Source of the DNA: Myxococcus xanthus
GTDB taxonomy: Bacteria > Myxococcota > Myxococcia > Myxococcales > Myxococcaceae
Direction: 5' to 3'
DNA: 47,391 nt
Assembly: GCF_900106535.1 (NCBI RefSeq)
Contig: NZ_FNOH01000026.1
Location: 1 to 47,391 of the forward strand
The first letter of the stretch is position 1, and every line of letters begins with the position of its first letter. Positions 7,107 through 14,613 of this stretch are shown piece after piece. The position numbers were made by a program, and so were the translations under genes. Below the pieces are notes generated by a model. The model saw only the letters and a list, made by a program, of their open reading frames with translations, did not search any database and had not been told where the DNA came from.

Positions 7107-8519
7107 TTAGGGGATGTGCTCGTTCAGGCGGAAGGCGGACACCCGGCCATCCGGGATGAGCGACACTCTGTAGCGGAGGGTCTTGGGCCCGAACTGCACC
7201 AGGTACGTGTAGAGGCGGTCGTCACCCACCACTTCCCGCTTGACCAGGACGAGCGGCCCCGCCGGCGCCAGGCTTTGCAGCAGTTGCTGATAGAACGGCA
7301 CGGCTTGGCCCCAGAACCACCAGGGGGCGTACGCGAACTCGACTGGCTCCATCGTCCCGGCCCGTGCCTGCTCGAGCAGCGTGGTGAGCCGGGCGGTGAC
7401 CTGCGGCTCGAGGTCCGGGATGGGGGTCAACGGGGGCACGGCGAGCGCGGGGTTGACGATGGCAGCAATGCCTTCCACGAAGGTCATGGGGTTTGACCCA
7501 CTCGAGTTGGCCAGCACGACGATGGAGAGAGAGTCCCCGATGAAGCGGGAGTAGGCGGTCCGGAAGCCCTGCCACCCACCGGTATGCTGGTGCAGGGGCT
7601 TGCCATTGCGCTCGAGGATTTCCCATCCAAAGCCATAGGGCTGGGTGGCTCCGCTGTTGAGCTTCACGGGGGACAGGATTTCCTGCCAGCTCTCCGGGCT
7701 CAGGATGGAGCGCTGCGCCACGGCGGCATCCCAGGCCAGCAAGTCCTTCACGGAGAAATAGAGCGCACCGTCCCCGGTGGTGTTGAGGGAAGGCGAAACC
7801 CACTCCTGGTTCTTCACCTCGCCGCGGACCACGCGGTAGCCGGCCGAGCGGTTGGGAATGATGTCCGCCTCGCTGATTCCGCGCGCCGTCTTCATTCCGG
7901 CGGGCCGGAAGACGTGCTCACCGAGGACGTTGGTGTAGTCGGTGCCCGCGACGCGGTTCACGATGATGCCCAGGAGGACGTAGCCGGAGTTGCTGTAGTT
8001 CCACCGCAGACCGGCGGGAAACTCCAAGGGCAACTCGTAGATGAAGTGCGCGAATTCCTCGTCCGTGTAGTCCTTGCGCACGTCGAGCAGTCCCTCGAGG
8101 TCCTGGATGCCGGAGGTGTGCGTCAGCAGGTGGCGCACTGTGATGGGGTGCCACTTGGTGGGCGCGTCGGGGAAGAACTTCGTGATGCTGTCGGAGAGCG
8201 AAATCCTGCCTGCCTCCACCTGGTGCATCACCGCCATTGCGGTGAATTGTTTGCCCAGGGAGCCAGATTGGAAGAGGGTGTCCTTGCTGACAGGAACCCG
8301 ATGCTCCAGATTGGCAAAGCCATACCCCTTTGCCAGCACGACCCTTCCGTGGCTCACGACGCCCACGGCGAGGCCGGGCACATTCTGTCGTTTCTGCTCC
8401 GCGCGGACGAAGGTGTCGATCCGCTCGCGGAGCGAACCATGTGCGGCGGCGGGGCGGCTCGTGAACAGGCCTACAAGGAAGACAGCAACCAATGTGATGG
8501 ATTGCAAGAAACCGCGCAT
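7107..8519 (-). CDS. secreted serine hydrolase of the class C beta-lactamase family
   Basis: A 470-residue protein with a cleavable signal peptide (residues 1-26, ending RPAAA). The beta-lactamase/penicillin-binding fold is shown by S-L-G-K (Ser87 nucleophile, Lys90), Y-S-N (175-177) and H-T-G (312-314). The C-terminal 120 residues form an extra domain of unknown role. Family members include D-aminopeptidases, esterases and beta-lactamases, so the motifs alone cannot say that it degrades beta-lactams. The gene is intact although flanked by IS630 and IS91 debris. A second, unrelated-architecture member is at 26957-28981. Confidence 0.85.
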   Translation of the reverse strand: MRGFLQSITLVAVFLVGLFTSRPAAAHGSLRERIDTFVRAEQKRQNVPGLAVGVVSHGRVVLAKGYGFANLEHRVPVSKDTLFQSGSLGKQFTAMAVMHQVEAGRISLSDSITKFFPDAPTKWHPITVRHLLTHTSGIQDLEGLLDVRKDYTDEEFAHFIYELPLEFPAGLRWNYSNSGYVLLGIIVNRVAGTDYTNVLGEHVFRPAGMKTARGISEADIIPNRSAGYRVVRGEVKNQEWVSPSLNTTGDGALYFSVKDLLAWDAAVAQRSILSPESWQEILSPVKLNSGATQPYGFGWEILERNGKPLHQHTGGWQGFRTAYSRFIGDSLSIVVLANSSGSNPMTFVEGIAAIVNPALAVPPLTPIPDLEPQVTARLTTLLEQARAGTMEPVEFAYAPWWFWGQAVPFYQQLLQSLAPAGPLVLVKREVVGDDRLYTYLVQFGPKTLRYRVSLIPDGRVSAFRLNEHIP

Positions 8520-8615
8520 GGGAGCTCCTCATGCCCGGACGGGTATGGGTCACGGGTATGCTCACGAGAACATTGCTCCCTCTGTGCTGTAAATAATTGT
8601 GGTGAATTTCCCTTT

Positions 8616-9015
8616 TTGAGGGTGAGGGCTGGAGCGGAGGGGCCGAGGAGGGCCGCTGACGGGGCCGCCCGAGCGATGCTCCCGACCGGTGGACAGGCCG
8701 CTTGAGCCCCCTTTTTGTGCACGCCTGTCCAGGCCGCGCTCCCATCAGGTGCGTGGCAGGGTTCTGGACCTGTTGCTGTCTTGAACCGCCACACCACGCG
8801 GCTGGGGTGGCCCTCGTGCCGGGGCCAACCTCGTAGATGCCGTGGGCAAACCCAGGTGCTCCAGAATCGCCCGCACCCCGGGGGCCCCCTTCACGTACGC
8901 CAAGACCCTTAAGCCTGCCTCCACACCTCACGCAGCCGAACACGTCGAAGTCGAACGTCCTCCTGAGCAAATCGGCCCAGTCTACTCGCGGTGTCCTCTC
9001 CTTCATCCGCTCCTT
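8616..9015 (-). mobile_element. IS91-family transposase 3' remnant, copy 1
   Basis: On the minus strand, RVDWADLLRRTFDFDVFGC and VRCGGR match the conserved C-terminal zinc-binding part of IS91-type transposases. The frame then breaks at the CTTAAGG near 8910. Similarity resumes one base on (LAYVKGAPGVRAILEHLGLP) to a TGA near 8746. The remaining 130 bases (8616-8745) are the non-coding end. About 370 bases are shared with 12255-12640, including the same frame break. The N-terminal catalytic part is absent. Confidence 0.7.
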
Positions 9016-9238
9016 CCTGGCCGCTGACTGGTCGGGCACCATCACGTAGCATTCCGAGGTTCCAGCCTGGAGCGTCAGCGTCAACGCGACATGCTCGGAG
9101 ATGGGGAAGGGCCACATCCAACTCGTGGGCACCTATAGCGGCGACGTCTGAGCCGCCCACGGTCGCACATGCCTGTCCTTCCACGGACAGGCGAGGCGAC
9201 CGGACGCAGCAGTTGGACCGCCGCGGGAGCCACTTATG

Positions 9239-9739
9239 TCAGTGTGCACCAACCGTGCTCGCTGTCGTGGAACAGGCCGCAGCCGTTGGGAACTCATACA
9301 CGAACGTGATGCCTCCGCTGTCGTGCACGTGGATCGCCATGTGAATTCCGTCGAAGCCGCTCTCGAACTTGCCGCTCATCACCGTCACTGGCGCGTAGCG
9401 TGGTAGAGCGTTGCCGAGCACACCGCTGAACTCGATCGTCGAGTGCCGCACGGCGTTGGCCGCGAGCGCGCCTTCCGCATCGGTCACGGCGTGAGGCGAG
9501 AGCTTCGGCTTGCGCCTCACCGAGATTGCCCGGCGGACCTCCGAAGCGCTGGCACTGCCCGCCGTATCGTGCAGCACCTCTCCGCTCGTCGCCGGGAGCG
9601 ACCACACGCAGATCGGGAGTCCGTGCGGCGGGGCGCCTTGCGCTGTACACACACGGACCTCGTTGGGCGCAGCGGCGAAACTCGCGTGCGAAAGCGTTGT
9701 CAGCACTGCCATTGCGACAATCGATAGGGTCGTTCGCAT
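9239..9739 (-). CDS. secreted protein of unknown function
   Basis: About 166 residues starting at ATG 9739, with a signal peptide (MRTTLSIVAMAVLTTL to SFAAA) suggesting secretion. The mature part contains a Cys near the start (VRVCTAQG), a VRRKPKLSPHAV stretch and a C-terminal GIHMAIHVHDSGGITFVYEF. I recognise no family. Ribosome binding site is weak (gagg 12 bases upstream). It sits alone between the IS91 remnant and the aldo/keto reductase; the 111-bp gap upstream carries no other feature. Confidence 0.6.
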   Translation of the reverse strand: MRTTLSIVAMAVLTTLSHASFAAAPNEVRVCTAQGAPPHGLPICVWSLPATSGEVLHDTAGSASASEVRRAISVRRKPKLSPHAVTDAEGALAANAVRHSTIEFSGVLGNALPRYAPVTVMSGKFESGFDGIHMAIHVHDSGGITFVYEFPTAAACSTTASTVGAH

Positions 9740-9850
9740 GTTCAAGGGGACCTCGTGAGCCGGGCGCCGCGCTGGCGACGCCCACACTTTTTCAATGCAA
9801 AGGGATTGGCAGCCCAAACAGCTATGGGTTGCCTCAAACCGTTGCATGGT

Positions 9851-10969
9851 CTACCGGGGCTGGAGCGGTCCCCGGAACCCGCTCGGCTCCGCGCTCACCG
9901 TGGTATTGCCCGCGAGCATTCCCTTCGTGAAGAAGGGGTTTTCGAAGAACACGTACGGATTGAAGAGCTCGGGGCGACTCGCGGCGTCCAGTCTCGCGGA
10001 GAGTTCGTGCGGTAGCTTGAAGTCCAGCGCATGGAGGTTGTCCTCCAACTGCTCCAGCCTGCTCGCGCCGATGATGGTGGACACGACGGCCGGACGCGTC
10101 GCCACCCAGTTGAGCGCCACCTGGGCGGGCGAGCGCTCCACCTCTTTCGCCACAGCGACGAGCTCCTCGACAATGGCCCAGGGGCGCTCTTGCAGGAACT
10201 TGTCCGCCACGGGGTTTCCGCTGGCGAGCAGTGCATGGGCGCGCCCGTCACCCTTCGGCTGGTTTCCGTCGCGGGTGTACCTCCCGGTGAGGAGGCCCCC
10301 GGCCAGGGGGCTCCACGGAGTGAGGGCGGCCCCCATGGCCAGCGCGGCGGGGAGGTGCTCGCGCTCGACATTGCGTTCAGCGAGCGAGTACTCCAGTTGC
10401 AGCGCGGCGACCTTTTCCCAGTGGTTGCGCTCCGCCAATGTCTGTGCGCGCGCGAAGTACCAGGCAGGCACGTCGGAGAAGCCGATGTAGCGCACCTTGC
10501 CCTCGCGCACGAGGCCGGTCAGCGTCCCCATCACTTCCTCCACGGGTGTCAGGCCGTCCCATACGTGCAGCCAGTACACGTCCACGTAGCTCATCTTGAG
10601 GCGGCGCAGCGAGCCTTCGAGGGCGGCGTAGATGTGCTTGCGGCTGTTTCCGCCCGCATTCGGATCCCCCGGAGACAGGTTGGCGGAGAACTTGGTGGCG
10701 ATGACCGCCCGTTCCCTCCCGCCATGCTTCGCGAAGTAGTCGCCGATGATCCGCTCGCTGGAGCCGGAGGTGTACGCATCCGCTGTATCAATGAAGTTAC
10801 CGCCCGCTTCCAGATAGCGTGTCAGCAAGCGGTGTGCGTCCTCACTGGTGATGCCCCAGCCCCAGTCGGTACCGAAGTTCATGGTGCCCAATGCCAGCGG
10901 GCTCACCCGAAGGCCCGTCTGGCCGAGCAGGTGGTACTTCGCCAAGGAATCGATGATTCGCGTCGACAT
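9851..10969 (-). CDS. aldo/keto reductase
   Basis: A 372-residue NADPH-dependent aldo/keto reductase. The start at 10969 has GGAGAG upstream; the 76-codon extension has no ribosome binding site. The (beta/alpha)8 signature is complete: DTADAY (Asp61, Tyr66), Lys93 in ATKFS, His125 in YWLHVWD, and IGASRLEQLEDN near the C-terminus, which is the cofactor-phosphate contact. It is closest in type to the YajO/IolS-like group that reduces aldehydes and ketones. No co-transcribed neighbour suggests a substrate. Confidence 0.88.
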   Translation of the reverse strand: MSTRIIDSLAKYHLLGQTGLRVSPLALGTMNFGTDWGWGITSEDAHRLLTRYLEAGGNFIDTADAYTSGSSERIIGDYFAKHGGRERAVIATKFSANLSPGDPNAGGNSRKHIYAALEGSLRRLKMSYVDVYWLHVWDGLTPVEEVMGTLTGLVREGKVRYIGFSDVPAWYFARAQTLAERNHWEKVAALQLEYSLAERNVEREHLPAALAMGAALTPWSPLAGGLLTGRYTRDGNQPKGDGRAHALLASGNPVADKFLQERPWAIVEELVAVAKEVERSPAQVALNWVATRPAVVSTIIGASRLEQLEDNLHALDFKLPHELSARLDAASRPELFNPYVFFENPFFTKGMLAGNTTVSAEPSGFRGPLQPR

Positions 10970-11581
10970 GGGGTGCTCTCCATCTGTGGTGATGGGGTGT
11001 GCTCCCCATCGCCCTGTTACGGATAGAAGAGCGCCTGCATGAAGGCAGCCCGCTTCTTGCGCCTGATTGATGGGGGCTCCCCGGCTCGCCGTGGTCACGA
11101 CCGGGAAGTCCCTCCGTCCCCACCCGTTCGCGTAGCTCGTCGAGCGCGCGGCGGCGCAGTCAGCTCGTGTGAAGTCCGTGGGCCGCGCCGCGTTCATGAC
11201 GTGTCGGTTTCTATGGCTGACGCGTCAGTGCTCAAGCTCGGCATGCACTTCGTTCCGCGAATCCCAGTGAACGAACATGCTCAATCCGAAGCGCACGGCT
11301 GTTGCCATGCCGCTGGTTCATCCAACGGAGTGAACCCGTGAAGATTCCCTTCGTGAAAATCGCAGCGGACTCGATGTTTTTAATGTGGCCGCCATCGAGC
11401 AGTGCAGCAACGTCATGGCAGCCGGTGGCCCAGTACCGGCGCGATGCCCTGGAGATGGATCGGGAGCCGGTGTTCCTCAGCAGAGGGCCCTCGCGGAGAA
11501 TCAGGAGGACCGCGGCCGGGGCTCTCTGGACTCGCGGAGCGGCACGAGGCTGTGCCCTCAGTCTCAAGCACGCCGTTCGCG
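10970..11581. other. 612-bp gap, no supported gene
   Basis: Open frames here are shadows or lack ribosome binding sites and recognisable motifs. The only distinct site is the palindrome TGACGCGTCA at 11218-11227, a possible regulator half-site pair. The gap is long enough to hold a decayed gene, but I can identify none. Confidence 0.5.
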
Positions 11582-12121
11582 TCAGAAGTGGAGCGTTCCG
11601 TGGATGAAGGTGAGCTTCGGGCTGCGGAATCCCATCATGATCCACGCACCGAGGAGCTTGACGAAGAATGGGAACGGTTGAGTCTTCCCATTCGGGACAT
11701 CCTCGGGAAGCACCACGCCGGGCGGGAGGTCGCTGGCCATGGTTCGCATCTCGAGCCGGGGCAGGGTTCCCTCGGGCCAGAGGCCGCCGTAGAGGCTGAG
11801 CCAGTGGCCGTTCTCGAACTCGAGGAAGACCGGCGTGTTGCAGCAGGTGGCGACGACCCGGCGGGTCTTCGCCTCGGGCGTGAGGCGAAGCTCCTGGAGG
11901 TGGCTGGTGCCTTCCTGGAAGTGGACGCGGTCCTTGCGGTAGAGCACGAAACGCGTGGCGCCATGGGGCTCCAGGATTCGGGGGGCCGAGGGGAGGGTTT
12001 CCAGCCTGGCGCCAGCCATACGGCAACTGTTGCAACAGCATTCGACGCTGACGATGGGTGCTCCCTCCACCTGGAGGTGGACCTTTCCGCAGGTGCAGCG
12101 GAGCTGAGAGGGCGGTTTCAT
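11582..12121 (-). CDS. GFA-like zinc protein (DUF6151-type)
   Basis: A 179-residue protein with the cysteine arrangement of the GFA/Mss4 fold: CTCG near residue 9, CCCNSC near 28 and a later CC (ATCCNTPVF near 92). The general layout, a short zinc domain followed by a hydrophobic C-terminal part, resembles DUF6151 proteins, related to glutathione-dependent formaldehyde-activating enzymes; activity is unproven. The start is fixed by the alignment of CTCG close to the N-terminus; no strong ribosome binding site is visible. It stands alone. Confidence 0.7.
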   Translation of the reverse strand: MKPPSQLRCTCGKVHLQVEGAPIVSVECCCNSCRMAGARLETLPSAPRILEPHGATRFVLYRKDRVHFQEGTSHLQELRLTPEAKTRRVVATCCNTPVFLEFENGHWLSLYGGLWPEGTLPRLEMRTMASDLPPGVVLPEDVPNGKTQPFPFFVKLLGAWIMMGFRSPKLTFIHGTLHF

Positions 12122-12254
12122 GGCCGTGCTTTCTACTGAAGGAGACCGCCGAAGAGGCGGCGGGCGTACCGGTCTATACCGCAGAGCCTACTGTTGCCCT
12201 CGGGCGGGCCTTCTCGCACCTCGGTTCAGACGTATCGGCGGGATAGAGGCGCTG

Positions 12255-12640
12255 TTGAGGGTGAGGGCTGGAGCGGAGGGGCCGAGGAGGGCCGCTGACG
12301 GGGCCGCCCGAGCGATGCTCCCGGCCGGTGGGCAGACCGCTTGAACCCCCCTTGGGGTACACGCCTGCCCAAGCCGCGCTCCCATGAGGTGCGTGGCAGG
12401 GGCCTGGGCCTGTTGGCTGTCTTGCGCCTCAACACCACGCGACCTGGGGTGGCCCTCGTGCCGGGGCCAACCTCGCACAGGCCGTGGGCAAGCCCCGGTG
12501 CTCCAGAATCGCCCGCTCCCCGGGGGCCCCCTTCACGTACGCCAAGATCCTTAAGCCTGCCTCCACATCTCACGCAGGCGAACACGTCAACATCGGACGT
12601 CCTCCTCCGCAGCTCTGTCCAGTCCACGTAAGCGTTCACC
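12255..12640 (-). mobile_element. IS91-family transposase 3' remnant, copy 2
   Basis: Same segment as 8616-9015 and in the same orientation: YVDWTELRRRTSDVDVFACV, CGGR, the CTTAAGG frame break, then LAYVKGAPG-like sequence, and the non-coding tail ending TTGAGGGTGAGG at 12255. Substitutions are scattered, so the copies are old or were acquired separately. Upstream coding sequence is missing. Confidence 0.7.
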
Positions 12641-13284
12641 GTGCCCTGTCGTGCCGGACTCCCTGGGGGCGTGAAACCTCCAGGCCTCGTGAAATAACTG
12701 TGCACTGAGGCCACGCCCCCGCTGCGATGGCACGAGGTCGTAGAGGGCGCGCGTATCCGCTTACGTCCGGCCTCGCGCTCACCCCGAGTTGACCGGCGAA
12801 CACATCGTCGCGAAGCGCGAACGCGAGTCCCTCCGACATGAGGGGGGGCTTGGTGCGAGAGCCAGGCGACGTACCGCGCCGCATCAAAGGGATTCGGAGA
12901 GCCGATTCCGTGGTCCTCAAGCGCCGCGGCTCGTCTGTGCTCCCGGTCAGAGAGGTGACTCGGCGAAGGGCAGGCGTCGTGCCGACGCCGCTTCAGCTTC
13001 GCATTTCTCGGCTTTTTCAAGCGAGGAGCCCCTGCATCACACCGCAACCTGGCAGGGGCCGCAGGGGAGGCTTGCACCATGGGTGTTCGTTTGATACGCG
13101 AAATCCTGCCGGTTCCAGACGGTGTGGCGCGTGATTGTCGCCTCCGCTGCCGGTGCTCCATCCGAATGTTCGGAAAAGCTGGCGGGCTCGCTCGTGCTGC
13201 AAGGCGCGGCGTTCCCTTCACTTCGTTCGTCCGTGCCGTCCCCCCGGGGGCGATGCGGACGTCTTCTCCATTCGAGGACATGAC
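12641..13284. other. 644-bp gap with degenerate sequence
   Basis: No gene is supported. A long minus-strand frame passes through, but its residue composition is Arg/Pro-rich as expected of an antisense frame. Short inverted GC-rich repeats (gcccctgc/gcaggggc near 13026-13060) lie upstream of the deoxyhypusine-synthase-like gene and may be part of its promoter region. The left part is probably more decayed mobile-element DNA. Confidence 0.45.
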
Positions 13285-14280
13285 ATGACCATTTCCGTTC
13301 GATGCGTGCTGCGGCACCACTTCCGGCACTTCAACGCCCGGACCCTCGTGGATGCAGCGGACGCCTGGGCGGCGCACGCCGATGACGGTGGCAAGATGAT
13401 GGTGACGCTCGCCGGTGCCATGAGCACGGCGGAGCTGGGGATCTCGCTCGCCGAGATGATCCGCCGCGACAAGGTCCACGCGATCACGACCACGGGTGCG
13501 AATCTGGAGGAGGACGTCTTCAACCTGGTGGCCCAGGAGCACTACGTGCGGGTGCCCGATCCCCGCAGCCTCACGGCGGAGCAGGAGGCCGAGTTGCGCG
13601 ACAAGGGGCTCAATCGCGTGGCAGATACCTGCATCCCGGAAGAGGAGGCGATGCGCAAGGTGGAACGCCCCCTCCTCGAGCTCTGGCAGAGGGCGGAGCG
13701 GGACGGGCGCCGCCACTTTCCCCATGAGTACCTCTACGAGCTGCTCCTCTCCGGCGCGCTGGCCGGCTCGTACCAGGTGGATCCCCGTCATTCGTGGCTC
13801 CTGGCGGCTGCGGAGAAGCGCCTTCCGATCTTCGTACCGGGATGGGAGGACTCCACGCTGGGCAACGTGTTCGTCGCCAGCGTGATGCGCAAGGAGCTGG
13901 AAACCTGGAGTCCAATCCGCGGCGGCGCCGAGTACATGGCGGCCCTCGCGGACTGGTACCGGGAGACCTCCTCGTCCGCGAAGGTCGGCTTCTTCCAGAT
14001 CGGCGGGGGGATCGCTGGCGACTTCCCGATTTGCGTCGTGCCGATGCTGCGCCTCGATTTGGAGGAGGAGGTCCCCTACTGGTCCTACTTCTGCCAGATC
14101 TCCGACAGCACGCCCTCGTTCGGCTCTTACAGCGGCGCACCGCCCAACGAGAAGATCACCTGGCACAAGGTCGACGTCGACACGCCTCGCTTCGTGATCG
14201 AGTCCGATGCGACGATCGTGGCGCCGTTGGTCTTCTCGTACGTCCTCGACTGCTGGGGCGTGCGCCAGCAGAAGAGCTGA
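13285..14280 (+). CDS. deoxyhypusine-synthase-like protein
   Basis: A 331-residue member of the deoxyhypusine synthase family. The ATG at 13285 has GAGGA seven bases upstream, and the preceding 50 codons of open frame look non-coding. Family blocks are clear: KMMVTLAGAMSTAELG (38-53), TGANLEEDVFN (70-80), VPGWEDSTLGN (184-194), GFFQIGGGIAGDFPICV (235-251) and SYSGAPPNEKITWHK (281-295), where Lys295 corresponds to the catalytic lysine that carries the aminobutyl group. The eukaryotic substrate eIF5A is absent from bacteria, so the acceptor is unknown; bacterial members may transfer the butylamine of spermidine to small amines such as putrescine (homospermidine-type chemistry). Confidence 0.88.
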   Translation: MTISVRCVLRHHFRHFNARTLVDAADAWAAHADDGGKMMVTLAGAMSTAELGISLAEMIRRDKVHAITTTGANLEEDVFNLVAQEHYVRVPDPRSLTAEQEAELRDKGLNRVADTCIPEEEAMRKVERPLLELWQRAERDGRRHFPHEYLYELLLSGALAGSYQVDPRHSWLLAAAEKRLPIFVPGWEDSTLGNVFVASVMRKELETWSPIRGGAEYMAALADWYRETSSSAKVGFFQIGGGIAGDFPICVVPMLRLDLEEEVPYWSYFCQISDSTPSFGSYSGAPPNEKITWHKVDVDTPRFVIESDATIVAPLVFSYVLDCWGVRQQKS

Positions 14281-14613
14281 AAAGAGCGGCTCTGGAGCTC
14301 CTGCCGGCGAGGTGCTCCGGCTCGGCCTCCACAAAGCGCTCCGCCATCGACTCGGGCGTGCGGATCGGCGCCGCCGCCCGGGTGCTGCCCGCCAGCACCC
14401 GGGGCGCGATTCGCATGGGACACGGCCTGTCGTGGCCGAGGTCGACCCCAAGGATGCGCGCATCGCAAGAAGCCCGCGAAAATTCGCAACGCAGCGCCCA
14501 CACATTCCAGATGTGATGCCTACCTGCGGTGTCCTGACGAGCGGGCCACTCTGTTCAATGTGCGATGCTGAGGCCCTTCCCCGCCTGCTGCGCGCGGAAG
14601 GGGCCGGGCCAGA
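14281..14613. other. 333-bp gap between convergent genes
   Basis: No convincing gene or clear terminator was found. Both strands have open frames but none has a ribosome binding site or recognisable motif. Confidence 0.45.

Noticed and set aside
7918..9132. 404-codon minus-strand open frame joining transposase and hydrolase sequence
   Set aside because: It only keeps open through the IS91 remnant and then overlaps the beta-lactamase-family gene in another frame.
9795..11026. Long plus-strand open frames over the aldo/keto reductase
   Set aside because: Antisense to a gene with complete catalytic motifs and a good ribosome binding site.
12226..14505. 759-codon minus-strand open frame
   Set aside because: It lies antisense to the deoxyhypusine-synthase-like gene and is Arg/Pro/Ala-rich as expected of an antisense shadow; only its last part matches the IS91 remnant.
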